Positions 17,441-26,279 are shown, numbered from the stretch's first letter. The stretch: 64,000 bases of DNA from Candidatus Heritagella intestinalis (GCA_904420555.1 CAJFVO010000001.1:248001-312000), one strand, 5' to 3'. Translations and numbers: made by a program. Notes: generated by a model from the sequence alone, not told the origin.

Positions 17441-18715
17441 TTACACCTTTGCCAGAGCCTGGGCGATGTCCTCGATAATGTCCGCCGGATTCTCGATGCC
17501 CACGGAGAAGCGGATCAGATCGGGGGTCACGCCGGCCTCTTCCAGCTGCTCGTCGTTCATCTGACGGTGGGTAGTGCTGGCCGGATGAAGGACACAGGTG
17601 CGCAGGTCCGCCACATGGGTGACAATGGAGGCCATTTCCAGGCTATCCATAAACCGGGTGGCTGCCTCCCGGCCGCCCTTAACACCAAAGGAAACCACGC
17701 CGCAGGTGCCGTTGGGCATATACTTCTGGGCCAGGGCGTAGTAGGGGCTGGACTCCAGACCGGGGTAGTTCACCCAGCTGACCTTCTCGTGGCCTTCCAG
17801 GAACTTCGCCACCTGCAGAGCGTTGCTGCAATGGCGCTCCATGCGCAGGGCCAGGGTTTCCAGGCCAAGGTTCAGCAGGAATGCGTTTTGGGGGCTGGCC
17901 TGCGCGCCCAAATCCCGCATGAGATGGGTGCGGGCCTTGGTAATATACGCGGCTTTGCCGAACTGCTCCGTGTAGACAATGCCGTGATAAGACTCATCGG
18001 GCTCGGTGAGCATGGGGAACTTGCCGTTCTTCCAATCAAAATTGCCGCTGTCCACAATAACGCCCCCCAGCTGCACGGCGTGGCCGTCCATATATTTGCT
18101 GGTGGAGTGGGTGACAATATCCGCGCCGAACTCGAAGGGCCGGCAGTTGATGGGGGTGGGGAAGGTGTTGTCCACAATCAGGGGCACGCCGTGGGCGTGG
18201 GCCTCCTGGGCAAACATCTCGATATCCGTGACCACCAGGGACGGGTTGGAGAGGGTTTCGGCAAACACGCAGCGGGTATTGGGCTGGAACGCCGCTTCCA
18301 GCTCTTCCCGGGTGCAGCCAGGGCCCACAAAGGTGGACTCGATACCCATTTCCTTCATAGTCTTGTAAATCAGGTTGAAGGTGCCGCCGTAAATGGCGCT
18401 GGAAGCCACCACATGGTCGCCGGCGTGGCAGATGTTCAGCATGGAAATCAGGGAAGCCGCCTGGCCGGAAGAGGTGAGCATGGCGCCCACGCCGCCTTCC
18501 AAGGCAGCAATCTTCTTTTCCACAGCGTCCATGGTGGGGTTGCCCAGACGGGTATAGAAGAAGCCCTCGGCCTTCAGGTCAAAGAGGTCGCCCATGGCCT
18601 CGGAGCTGTCATAGGTATACGTTGTGCTCTGCACAATGGGCACCACCCGGGGCTCCCCGTTGCCGGGATGATAGCCTTCCTGGATGCACTTGGTATCAAT
18701 GCGGTAATCGCTCAT
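17441..18715 (-). CDS. metY: O-acetylhomoserine sulfhydrylase / aminocarboxypropyltransferase
   Basis: PLP enzyme of 424 residues that makes homocysteine from O-acetylhomoserine and sulfide. Visible features are TKCIQEGYHPGNGEPRVVPI, the active-site Tyr/Arg in FYTRLGNPT, and the Schiff-base Lys in THSTSKYMDGH. Its length matches MetY rather than the shorter MetB/MetC enzymes. ATG 18715 has correct spacing to AAAGGA; the ATG at 18724 is too close. No S-box or T-box RNA was recognised in the short leader. Confidence 0.9.
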   Translation of the reverse strand: MSDYRIDTKCIQEGYHPGNGEPRVVPIVQSTTYTYDSSEAMGDLFDLKAEGFFYTRLGNPTMDAVEKKIAALEGGVGAMLTSSGQAASLISMLNICHAGDHVVASSAIYGGTFNLIYKTMKEMGIESTFVGPGCTREELEAAFQPNTRCVFAETLSNPSLVVTDIEMFAQEAHAHGVPLIVDNTFPTPINCRPFEFGADIVTHSTSKYMDGHAVQLGGVIVDSGNFDWKNGKFPMLTEPDESYHGIVYTEQFGKAAYITKARTHLMRDLGAQASPQNAFLLNLGLETLALRMERHCSNALQVAKFLEGHEKVSWVNYPGLESSPYYALAQKYMPNGTCGVVSFGVKGGREAATRFMDSLEMASIVTHVADLRTCVLHPASTTHRQMNDEQLEEAGVTPDLIRFSVGIENPADIIEDIAQALAKV

Positions 18716-18778
18716 ATTCACCATTCCTTTGCTTGAGAATTGAAACGGATAGGGATAGTATCCGATTTTTTCATGGAA

Positions 18779-19285
18779 TTATTGCAGGCTTTGAAGCCAG
18801 GACCACAAATTCTGGGCTGCCCAGTCGGTGGCGGCTACAACGGCCCACACCAACAAAATAAAGGCGATAGCCGAGGTGACCTGCACAAAAATGCGCTTGC
18901 CCCGGGGCATTTCCTCCTCCGGCTCCTCAGGCTGCCCCTGGGCCTTTACCGCTTCTTTGGCGGCCTTCGCCTCCTCCTTGCGGAACTTGGCAACCACCTT
19001 TTCCGCTTCCTCTAGCTGGGGAAGCAGCACATAAAAACTCTGGTTCGAGAGGATGGCGTCGCTGTTATAAATGGACGGGATGCCCTCAATGCTGGAAGGA
19101 TGCATCTCATAGGGGATACCGCTGGCCTTCATCACCGGCTCCAGACGCTGAGCCTCCATTTCCGTCACCGTGACCAGGAGCACCTTGTCCAGTTGGGTGG
19201 GCTCTCGCAGTTTCCGCCGGCCGCACTCGGGGCAGCGCACTGCGGAATCCTCGCACAGGGCCTTGCATTTGGGGCAATAGAGCAT
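18779..19285 (-). CDS. Zinc-ribbon protein with DUF2007-like domain and C-terminal TM
   Basis: Protein of 168 residues. Two Cys pairs (CPKC at residues 4-7 and CPEC at about 18-21) form a zinc ribbon. Residues about 35-100 look like DUF2007 (a small ferredoxin-like fold proposed for signalling), followed by a charged Lys/Ala/Glu helix and one TM segment near 135-155. Tail-anchored membrane location is likely. Function unknown. A small hairpin at about 18748-18768 separates it from metY. Confidence 0.75.
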   Translation of the reverse strand: MLYCPKCKALCEDSAVRCPECGRRKLREPTQLDKVLLVTVTEMEAQRLEPVMKASGIPYEMHPSSIEGIPSIYNSDAILSNQSFYVLLPQLEEAEKVVAKFRKEEAKAAKEAVKAQGQPEEPEEEMPRGKRIFVQVTSAIAFILLVWAVVAATDWAAQNLWSWLQSLQ

Positions 19286-19387
19286 ATGTTTCCCGCCTTT
19301 CTCCTAATATCCCGCCTTCTTCCGGGATTTGATCATATCACATTTCCTGGGAAAAAGCAAATTCCCGCCGGCCTCTGCCGGCCGCCT

Positions 19388-19996
19388 TCACAGCTCCATG
19401 CCATCGCTGATCCACTCGTAGCAAACCGCGTAGTCCACAGAGAAATTATTCAGCTCGCCAAAGCAGGCCTCCACTGCCTCCCGATACACTTCGAGGGACG
19501 CGCACTCCTCCGGCTCCAAACCCTCTATCTCCACGGCGGTGGCCAGCATCTGGGCAAAGATCATGGAGGGGTCAAAGGTTTCCAACATCCGCTGGGCAAT
19601 GGCGCGGCCCTCCCGCCGGAGAAAGTATTCCAGCAGATCGTGGATGTCGTCCCGGCTGTTGAGAATCTCCGAAAACTCCGGGTCCTCGCCGCTGTCCTGG
19701 CCAGCCAGAAACCACACCGCCTCTTCCCCAATGGAGAGCTCGTCCAGCACGGAGATGACGTCGATACTGCCAATGTCGTTGCCGCACTCGGTCATGCGGT
19801 TATAAAATTCCGCCAGGAGCTTTTTCAGGGCCACGGCGGAGATGGCCGCCCAGGCCTGCTCCAACAGGGTATCCAGGGAGACGTCCCCGCTCTCCCGGAG
19901 AAGGGCCCAATTCATCATGAACCAGCAGCTTGCCGCTGACGGCTCCCCGAACACGGTTTGCAGAATAACGGATTCCGGATCCATTTGATGACGCAT
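19388..19996 (-). CDS. Hypothetical acidic protein
   Basis: Protein of 202 residues, strongly acidic and rich in Leu, Ala and Glu, predicted mostly helical with no TM or signal peptide. I do not recognise a family. Start ATG 19996 is preceded by AAAGGAAG. It lies about 18 bp after the ribonuclease H gene on the same strand, so the two may be co-transcribed. Codon use resembles neighbours and the frame is long, so it is probably a real gene. Confidence 0.7.
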   Translation of the reverse strand: MRHQMDPESVILQTVFGEPSAASCWFMMNWALLRESGDVSLDTLLEQAWAAISAVALKKLLAEFYNRMTECGNDIGSIDVISVLDELSIGEEAVWFLAGQDSGEDPEFSEILNSRDDIHDLLEYFLRREGRAIAQRMLETFDPSMIFAQMLATAVEIEGLEPEECASLEVYREAVEACFGELNNFSVDYAVCYEWISDGMEL

Positions 19997-20014
19997 GATT
20001 TGACTTCCTTTCTT

Positions 20015-20674
20015 TCAGCAGATGCCCAAAGCCTTTTTGGCCAGGCTGTCCGCCATGTCGTTATAGCGGTCGCCGGAGTGCCCCTTCACCTTGACAAAGC
20101 GAATCTCCATCCGGCGAGCCGCCTGCTGATAAAAATCCCGATACGCCTTTGTCCCCTCTTTGTTGGCTTTCCATTCCCCGGTACACCAGCGGGCAATGCC
20201 CTCATAATCGTGGTGAATCTCCAAAGACGGCACCTGATGCTCCAAACACCAGCGCATCACCGCCTCGGAGGCCTTGATTTCCCCGGCTACATTGCGCATG
20301 GGGGACAGCACCGGGTCGCTGAATTTTTTGGAAAAAGTGAAGGCCTTCCCCTGCCAGAAAACCACGGCCCCGCAGGCGAATTCCCCGGTAGCGGCATGAT
20401 AGCTGCCGTCTACATAGGCAACCGCGCAGGCCGCCCTCCCTGCCGGAGAAAGGTTCTCTGCCGGGGAGGAGCTCTCTGTCGGGGCCGCTTCTTCTGTTTT
20501 TTTGGGGGCTGCCAGAGCCATCCCGGCGGTTAGGAAAGATTCTGCCTCCTCCCGGGTGGGGAAGCCCTTATAGATGGCCCCGGAAAACCCCTCCACCTGG
20601 GCCCGGCACTGCTCCCAGGTAGGAAACACGCCGGTTTGCCGCCCGGCGCGAACTGCGTAATACTTTTTGGCCAT
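20015..20674 (-). CDS. rnhA: Ribonuclease H with N-terminal viroplasmin-like domain
   Basis: About 219 residues. The N-terminus KYYAVRAGRQTGVFPTWEQC is the caulimovirus/RNase H1 hybrid-binding domain. After an Ala/Glu/Pro/Ser linker the RNase H domain carries the catalytic carboxylates in AYVDGSY, AGEIKASEAV, HHDYEGI and NDMADSLA. It degrades the RNA strand of RNA-DNA hybrids. ATG 20674 is where similarity starts and GAGGAA precedes it; the frame to 20911 runs through the spacer and a repeat palindrome and is rejected. Confidence 0.92.
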   Translation of the reverse strand: MAKKYYAVRAGRQTGVFPTWEQCRAQVEGFSGAIYKGFPTREEAESFLTAGMALAAPKKTEEAAPTESSSPAENLSPAGRAACAVAYVDGSYHAATGEFACGAVVFWQGKAFTFSKKFSDPVLSPMRNVAGEIKASEAVMRWCLEHQVPSLEIHHDYEGIARWCTGEWKANKEGTKAYRDFYQQAARRMEIRFVKVKGHSGDRYNDMADSLAKKALGIC

Positions 20675-20853
20675 AAATTCCTCATTTCCGGCCGGAGCCG
20701 CATTTTCGCTCAGTTTTTGAACTCCTTTATTATAGCAGATTTCTCTGGGATTTCCACCCCTGATTTCCCCACAGTGTGCAGTGCCAACCTGCGTTTGAGG
20801 CAGGGGAAACAATTCCCTTTGTCCGCGCGCAGGGAGATGCATCGACCAACAGC

Positions 20854-20878
20854 CAGGGGAGTATAGTATCCTCCCCTG
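20854..20878. repeat. Long palindrome of the ACT-centred repeat family
   Basis: Two 12-nt arms (20854-20865 and 20867-20878) pair with one mismatch around a single central base; the minus strand has ACT at the centre. It belongs to the variable-arm palindromes described at 28-44 kb and lies in the spacer between rnhA and dpaB. Confidence 0.6.
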
Positions 20879-20929
20879 CAAACGCATCAGGAAGGCAACA
20901 TCGAATAACAACTTATTCCGCGACGGCCC

Positions 20930-20990
20930 AGGTTATTTTTCGCTGTCCGCCTTCCCGCGGGTTGCGTCAAGGCTCAGCCTTGCAGAACCG
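20930..20990 (-). repeat. Diverged 3'-end repeat at the dpaB stop codon
   Basis: On the minus strand CAAGGCT and AGCCTTG flank a G, and the dpaB stop TGA lies inside this palindrome. It is followed by ACGCAACCCGCGGGA, which resembles the ACGCAAGCCGCGAGA block of the copies at 26.1, 28.3 and 38.1 kb. The outer base pair is changed on both sides relative to those copies (CCAGGCT/AGCCTGG), a compensatory change. Confidence 0.6.
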
Positions 20991-21549
20991 GCTGCAGCTG
21001 TTTTCCCTGGAGAGCCGCTTCGCAGGCGGGAATCAGCTGGGAGAAGTCGCACACCAGGGAGGTTGGCTTTTTCTCCGGGTTATCCTGCCGCAGGGGAACA
21101 AAGTAGAGATTCTTTACATTGAGCAGCCGCCCGAGATTCTGAGCGGAAGCTGCCAGGGCGTCGTTGGTGGCCAGTGCCAGCACCACCGGCAGGCCGATGC
21201 GCAGGCTGGATTTCACCGCCATGGTCACCGGGGTGTCGGTAATGCCCCAGCTGAGCTTTGCCAGGGTGTTCCCCGTGCAGGGGGCCACCACCATCAGGTC
21301 TACCAGGTGCTTGGGGCCAATAGGCTCCGCCTCCGCAATGGTTTTGATGACCTTATGATGGCAGGTGTCCTCCAGCTCCCAGATGAAATCCGAGGCCCGG
21401 CCAAAACGGGTGTCGGTCTCGCTGGCAGTTTTGGACATAATGGGCAGGATTTTATGGCCCTGCTCCGCCAGCAGATGGAGCTGCTCCATTGCCGGCTCAA
21501 AAGTACAAAAGGACCCGCACATGGCGAATCCGATTCGGGTTTTCTCCAA
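20974..21549 (-). CDS. dpaB: Dipicolinate synthase subunit B
   Basis: Flavoprotein-like subunit of 191 residues of the enzyme that makes dipicolinic acid, the spore-core calcium chelator, in the mother cell. The N-terminus RIGFAMCGSFCTF and the segment VVAPCTGNTLAKL are typical of SpoVFB and its flavoprotein relatives. It follows dpaA by 7 bp and is transcribed with it. The stop codon lies inside a repeat palindrome at 20930-20990. Confidence 0.93.
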   Translation of the reverse strand: MEKTRIGFAMCGSFCTFEPAMEQLHLLAEQGHKILPIMSKTASETDTRFGRASDFIWELEDTCHHKVIKTIAEAEPIGPKHLVDLMVVAPCTGNTLAKLSWGITDTPVTMAVKSSLRIGLPVVLALATNDALAASAQNLGRLLNVKNLYFVPLRQDNPEKKPTSLVCDFSQLIPACEAALQGKQLQPVLQG

Positions 21550-21556
21550 CGCTTCC

Positions 21557-22414
21557 TCACTCCTCCATCATGTGGTAGATTGTCTCCTTAATGATCTCCC
21601 CTGCCGCCCGGGGCGCCACCTTGCCGGGAAGGGACAGGGCCGGAATCACTCGGATTCCCAGCTTTTCCGCCGCCTCCCGGTCTACGCCGCCGGGAGCCGA
21701 GGCCAAATCAATGAGCAGGGTGCCGGGCTGCAGCCGGGAAAGCACGCTCCGGGTAAACACCAGGGCCGGGATGGTATTGAACACCACCGGATAGCCCCCT
21801 CCCGGTTCCCGGGTATGGACTGCCCCATATCCCAACTGGGAAATCCAGGCCAAATCCTCCGGCTTCCGGGCGCTCACCGTCACCTGGGCGCCAATGCCCC
21901 GGAGCATCCAGGCCAAGGCCTTACCAATGCGGCCAAAGCCAGTAATCAGGCATCGGGCGCCGTTAAGGGTTCCGGGAAACTCATGCATAGCGATTTCCAC
22001 AGCCCCTTCCGCCGTGGGGATGGCGTTGCGCACGGCGAATTCCTCCTGGTGGGAATAATCAAACACCGGCACTTGCTCCCACAGAGGGTCTATGGCTGCC
22101 AGGCGCTCTGTCATGCCGCCATAGACGGGCTTTCCCAAAAACAGGGAGGCCGTTTCTTCCCCCAGGGGCACCGGCTGCCGGCCAAAGGGGGCGTTCAGAT
22201 GAGCGCCGTCCACCGTCACCGGCAGGGGAAAAATCACCACCTGGCTTTTTTCTGCCAGTTCTGCAAGGGAAACCTCCTGGGCACGGGCATCCAGCCGGGC
22301 CTTTTCAAAACCAAAGGCGTATACGGTGTAGCCGTCCGCCGCCAGGGAGTCAATGAGCTCTGCCTGCCGCCGGTCCCCGCCCGCAACGCCGAATACCGTC
22401 TGCTCCTGTATCAT
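21557..22414 (-). CDS. dpaA: Dipicolinate synthase subunit A
   Basis: NAD(P)-binding subunit of 285 residues. Its Rossmann motif is CLITGFGRIGKALAWML around residue 150. An N-terminal domain GVAGGDRRQAELI matches SpoVFA. With DpaB it oxidises dihydrodipicolinate to dipicolinate during sporulation. A sigma-K-like promoter lies upstream at 22503-22530, in agreement with mother-cell expression known for spoVF. It diverges from murC. Confidence 0.93.
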   Translation of the reverse strand: MIQEQTVFGVAGGDRRQAELIDSLAADGYTVYAFGFEKARLDARAQEVSLAELAEKSQVVIFPLPVTVDGAHLNAPFGRQPVPLGEETASLFLGKPVYGGMTERLAAIDPLWEQVPVFDYSHQEEFAVRNAIPTAEGAVEIAMHEFPGTLNGARCLITGFGRIGKALAWMLRGIGAQVTVSARKPEDLAWISQLGYGAVHTREPGGGYPVVFNTIPALVFTRSVLSRLQPGTLLIDLASAPGGVDREAAEKLGIRVIPALSLPGKVAPRAAGEIIKETIYHMMEE

Positions 22415-22502
22415 ATCCTCGCCGCCGTTTCTCCGCGCTGTGCGGGCGGCCGGAAGCCCCCGCGCGGAAGGGGTTCCCAGGAAAATGCCGCCTTGCTTTT
22501 CC

Positions 22503-22530
22503 TATAATATGGAAGCCCTTCCCGGAGTGT
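22503..22530 (-). promoter_or_regulatory. Sigma-K-like promoter of dpaA-dpaB
   Basis: On the minus strand the -10 region reads CATATTATA (22503-22511), a full match to the sigma-K consensus CATANNNTA, and an AC (22529-22530) lies 17 nt upstream as expected for sigma-K. The predicted leader is about 85 nt. The match is to a short motif, but the downstream genes belong to the known sigma-K regulon. Confidence 0.6.
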
Positions 22531-22591
22531 GAAGTCCAGGCCCGGAAATCTTGAAAAAAATAGCGCTTTTTGCCAAAATTGAATTTGGGTG

Positions 22592-22620
22592 TTTATTTCG
22601 AGGTCCTTTCGCAATATAAT
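22592..22620 (+). promoter_or_regulatory. Probable murC promoter
   Basis: TATAAT at 22615-22620 on the plus strand, with a weak TTTATT 17 bp upstream. It gives a leader of about 75 nt before ATG 22703. Confidence 0.45.
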
Positions 22621-22702
22621 AAAGGGTAGTATATTTCCCACCATCATTTACGCAAACAGAGACGCCTTCGGGCGTTTTCTCAACATAAAGGAGTCTGAAG
22701 CC

Positions 22703-24082
22703 ATGGAATCTTCTCGTTTGCTGGATTCTGTCAAGCGAATCCATTTTGTCGGCATTGGCGGCTCCGGTATGTGCCCCCTTGCGGAAATTCTCTTCCACAG
22801 GGGTTTTGTCATTACCGGCTCCGACACCAACGAATCAGACACCCTGGAGCGGGTGCGCTCCTACGGCATTCCCGTTCACATGGGCCATCGCGCTGAAAAC
22901 ATCGGGGACGCCCAGCTGGTGGTGTACACCGCCGCCGTGAAGCAGGACAACCCGGAACTCATCGCCGCCCGGGAAAAGGGCGTCCCCACAGTGGAGCGCT
23001 CGGTGCTCCTGGGCATGGTCACCGACCGGTACCGGGATTCCATCGCCGTTTCCGGCACCCACGGCAAGACCACTACCACCGGCATGATTACCCAGCTCTT
23101 CCTCAGCGCCGGCCGGGACCCCAGCGCCGTTATCGGCGGCAAGCTGCCCTTTATCGGCTCCAACGGCCGGGCGGGCAAGTCGGAGACCATGGTCTGCGAG
23201 GCCTGTGAGTATGTGGATACCTTCCTGCACCTGCATCCGGCCATCTCCGTGATTCTGAACATTGACGCGGACCATCTGGACTACTTTAAGAACCTGGAAA
23301 ACATCATCAAATCTTTCCGGCAGTTCGCCACCCAGACCAGCCGCCTGCTCATTGTCAACGGGGACGACGCCAACAGCCGGAAGGCCGTAGAGGGGCTGCA
23401 CCATGCGCCGGTTGTTACCTTCGGTTTTGCGGAGGGCAGCGACTACCGGGCTGTGGACATCGCCGACACCAAGGGCGCCCGGGAGAGCTTCACCATCCAG
23501 AAGCAGGGCCAGCCCCTGTGCCGGGTGGAGCTGTCTGTCCCCGGTCGGCACAACATTCTCAACGCCCTGGCCGCCGCTGCCGCCGCCGACCAGATGGGAA
23601 TTCCCCCGGAGGAAATCGCCAAGGGCCTCCACGCCTTTACCGGGGTACACCGCCGCTTCGAGGTACTGGGGCGCTTTGACGGCGTCACTGTAGCGGACGA
23701 CTTCGCCCACCACCCCACAGAGCTCACCGCTACCCTCACCGCGGCCATGCACATGGGCTTCCGGGAGGTCTGGGCGGTATTCCAGCCCCACACCTTCTCC
23801 CGGACCTACCTGCTCCTGGACGATTTCGCCAAGGCCCTCTCCATCCCCGACCATGTGGTGATGACGGAGATTCTGCCGGTGCGGGAGGAAAACATCTATG
23901 GCATCCACACCAGCGATTTGGCGGCCAAAATTCCTGGGAGCTGCTGGTTTAATTCCTTTGAGGAAATCGCCAGCTATGTCATGGAAAAGGCCCAGCCCGG
24001 GGATTTAATCCTCACCTTGGGCGGCGGCGACATTTATAAGTGCGCCAACTTAATCGTCAAGCGGTATGAGGAGAAATCCTGA
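22703..24082 (+). CDS. murC: UDP-N-acetylmuramate-L-alanine ligase
   Basis: Mur ligase of 459 residues that adds L-alanine to UDP-MurNAc in the cytoplasm. The N-terminal UDP-binding domain has HFVGIGGSGMCPLAE, the ATP site is VSGTHGKTTTTGM, and the central domain holds LNIDADHLDYF and FAHHPTE. The ATG at 22703 follows AAAGGAG; the frame from 22589 crosses the promoter. It lies about 26 kb from the rest of the wall genes, separate from the division cluster. Confidence 0.96.
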   Translation: MESSRLLDSVKRIHFVGIGGSGMCPLAEILFHRGFVITGSDTNESDTLERVRSYGIPVHMGHRAENIGDAQLVVYTAAVKQDNPELIAAREKGVPTVERSVLLGMVTDRYRDSIAVSGTHGKTTTTGMITQLFLSAGRDPSAVIGGKLPFIGSNGRAGKSETMVCEACEYVDTFLHLHPAISVILNIDADHLDYFKNLENIIKSFRQFATQTSRLLIVNGDDANSRKAVEGLHHAPVVTFGFAEGSDYRAVDIADTKGARESFTIQKQGQPLCRVELSVPGRHNILNALAAAAAADQMGIPPEEIAKGLHAFTGVHRRFEVLGRFDGVTVADDFAHHPTELTATLTAAMHMGFREVWAVFQPHTFSRTYLLLDDFAKALSIPDHVVMTEILPVREENIYGIHTSDLAAKIPGSCWFNSFEEIASYVMEKAQPGDLILTLGGGDIYKCANLIVKRYEEKS

Positions 24083-24083
24083 T

Positions 24084-24587
24084 ATGATTTTTTTGAAAGA
24101 AATCAATTTGCAGGATGCAGAAAAAGAATATCAATATATCGTTTCTGTACCCGCAGATGAAAATGGTTTTATAAACGACTTTTCTAATGCTCCGCGCGAA
24201 AACTTTGAGACAGCCATTTTACAGCCGCTGATTTGTCAGGGACAGGGAATGGATTTGCCGGAAGGATATGTACCCCAGACCCACTATCTGCTTTGGGACG
24301 ATGATACCATTGTAGGCTGGTTCCGACTCCGTCATTACCTTTCCCCCTCTTTGGCAAACGGCGCTGGACATATTGGCTACAGTATTCGGGAAGGGTTTCG
24401 CGGAAAAGGCTATGCCACAGCCGGACTTCGCCTTCTTCTGCAAAAGGCCGCAGAAATCATTCCCGAAGAGGAAGTTTATTTGAGTGTCAACAAGGATAAT
24501 CCTGCTTCTTTGCGTGTGATGCTGAAAAATGGTGGAACAATCCACCATGAAGATTCTGATAAGTATTATGTTAGAATCAAACGCTAA
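24084..24587 (+). CDS. GNAT family N-acetyltransferase, AT-rich
   Basis: About 167 residues. The acetyl-CoA motif is visible as GYSIREGFRGKGYATAGLRL and the C-terminal VNKDNPASLRVMLKNGG matches GNATs of the RimJ/RimL type. The start lies one base after the murC stop; ATG 24084 is preceded by GAGGAG at the murC end. Base composition is clearly more AT-rich than murC and the next gene, suggesting later acquisition. Substrate unknown. Confidence 0.85.
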   Translation: MIFLKEINLQDAEKEYQYIVSVPADENGFINDFSNAPRENFETAILQPLICQGQGMDLPEGYVPQTHYLLWDDDTIVGWFRLRHYLSPSLANGAGHIGYSIREGFRGKGYATAGLRLLLQKAAEIIPEEEVYLSVNKDNPASLRVMLKNGGTIHHEDSDKYYVRIKR

Positions 24588-24703
24588 GATGCTTTTTGTT
24601 AACATTCCATGCTGATAAACGGCTTTTGGCTGTTTATGATTGATAGAAAGAAAAGAAACACAAGGGCCGGTAAATGCCGGCCGGGACAAAAACGGAGGAT
24701 TCT

Positions 24704-26107
24704 ATGAGCGGATACTTTGGAGTAGCTTCGAAAAACGATTGTGTGTTTGACCTGTTCTTCGGCACGGACTATCATTCCCATCTGGGAACCCGCCGGGCCG
24801 GTATGGCCGTTTACAGCAAGGATGACGGCTTTAACCGCGCCATACATAACATCGAAAACTCCCCCTTCCGGACAAAATTTGACAAGGACTACCACGAAAT
24901 GCACGGCACCATGGGCATTGGCTGTATTTCCGACTACGAGCCCCAGCCCCTGATCATCCGCTCCCACCACGGCACCTATGTGATCGCTACGGTGGGCAAG
25001 ATCAACAACGCCAGCGAAATCGAAAAGCAGCTCTTTACCAAGGGCCACGCCCATTTCCTGGAGATGAGCGGCGGCGACATCAACGCCACGGAGCTGGTGG
25101 CCGGCATCATCAACCAGAAGGACAACCTCATTGAGGGCATCCAGTATGCCCAGGAGATTATCGATGGCTCCATGACCATCCTGCTCCTCACCGACAAAGG
25201 CGTATATGCCGCCCGGGACAAGATGGGACGCACCCCGGTCTCTGTGGCCAAGAAGGATGACAGCTACTGCTTCTCCTTTGAGAGCTTTGCCTATCTGAAC
25301 TTGGGCTATAAGGCCGAACGGGAGTTGGGCCCCGGCGAAATCGCCGTGATTACCCCGGAAGGCGTACAGACCCTGGTGCAGCCCGGCAAGAAAATGCGCA
25401 TCTGCACCTTCCTGTGGGTGTATTACGGGTATCCCTCTTCCTCTTATGAGGGGGTCAGCGTGGAACAGATGCGTTACAAGTGCGGCGCGCTCCTGGCCAA
25501 GCGGGACGACGCCCACCCCGACACCGTGGCCGGCGTACCGGATTCCGGCACCGCCCACGCCATCGGCTATTCCAACGCTTCCGGCATCCCCTTCTCCCGT
25601 CCCTTCATCAAGTACACCCCCACCTGGCCCCGCTCCTTTATGCCTACGGACCAGAAAAAGCGGGATTTGATTGCCAAGATGAAGCTGATTCCCGTTCACG
25701 AGCTCATTGAGGACAAGAGCCTGCTCCTCATTGACGACTCCATTGTCCGGGGTACCCAGCTGGGCGAGACCACCCAGTTCCTCTATGACAGCGGCGCCAA
25801 GGAAGTCCATGTGCGTCCGGCCTGCCCGCCCCTGCTCTATGGATGTAAGTATCTGAACTTCTCCCGCTCCACTTCTGAGATGGATTTGATTACCCGCCGG
25901 GTCATCAAGGAAATGGCCGGAGACGGCGAAGTGGACTTGACCCCCTATGCCAACCCGGAGAGCCCCGAATATGGAGAGATGCTCCGGCGCATTGCGGAAA
26001 AGCTGCACTTCACCTCCCTGCGGTATCACCGTCTGGACGACCTCATCGAGTCCGTGGGCCTTCCCCGGGACTGCCTCTGCACCTACTGCTGGGACGGCCG
26101 CGAATAA
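24704..26107 (+). CDS. PurF-like amidophosphoribosyltransferase homolog lacking the catalytic cysteine
   Basis: Protein of 467 residues with an N-terminal class II glutamine amidotransferase fold and a C-terminal phosphoribosyltransferase domain. The PRPP motif LLIDDSIVRGT is intact. The N-terminus is MSGYFGVAS where PurF has a nucleophilic Cys directly after Met, so glutaminase activity is not expected. Cysteines possibly for an Fe-S cluster remain (PACPPLLYGC and CLCTYC at the C-terminus). No pur genes are adjacent. It may be ammonia-dependent or have a different role. ATG 24704 follows GGAGG; a small GGCCGG/CCGGCC hairpin precedes it. A repeat starts right after the stop. Confidence 0.85.
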   Translation: MSGYFGVASKNDCVFDLFFGTDYHSHLGTRRAGMAVYSKDDGFNRAIHNIENSPFRTKFDKDYHEMHGTMGIGCISDYEPQPLIIRSHHGTYVIATVGKINNASEIEKQLFTKGHAHFLEMSGGDINATELVAGIINQKDNLIEGIQYAQEIIDGSMTILLLTDKGVYAARDKMGRTPVSVAKKDDSYCFSFESFAYLNLGYKAERELGPGEIAVITPEGVQTLVQPGKKMRICTFLWVYYGYPSSSYEGVSVEQMRYKCGALLAKRDDAHPDTVAGVPDSGTAHAIGYSNASGIPFSRPFIKYTPTWPRSFMPTDQKKRDLIAKMKLIPVHELIEDKSLLLIDDSIVRGTQLGETTQFLYDSGAKEVHVRPACPPLLYGCKYLNFSRSTSEMDLITRRVIKEMAGDGEVDLTPYANPESPEYGEMLRRIAEKLHFTSLRYHRLDDLIESVGLPRDCLCTYCWDGRE

Positions 26108-26255
26108 GCGGGCTGAGCCTGGACGCAAGCCGCGGCGGGGAGCCCCCGCTGGCGATTCGCGCCAGACTAAGTCTGGACGTAGGCCGCGAGGCAGCGGCAT
26201 CTATGAATACCCTTTCTTCCCGCGTAAGCTGCCTGGGTGCAAGTTTTATTTGTTT
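26108..26255 (+). repeat. 3'-end repeat copies after the PurF-like gene
   Basis: Directly after the stop codon come GCTGAGCCTGGACGCAAGCC and then a second copy opening with the palindrome CCAGACTAAGTCTGG, followed by GCCGCGAGGCAGCGGCATC and TTCTTCCCGCGTAAGC. The palindrome arms differ from the CCAGGCT form but remain complementary. Confidence 0.75.
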
Positions 26256-26279
26256 CTCGTGGGGGCGGTGCCTTGTTTG

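Noticed and set aside
20675..20911. N-terminal extension of RNase H
   Set aside because: The extra 79 residues have no family similarity and run through a palindrome in the spacer; ATG 20674 has a Shine-Dalgarno.
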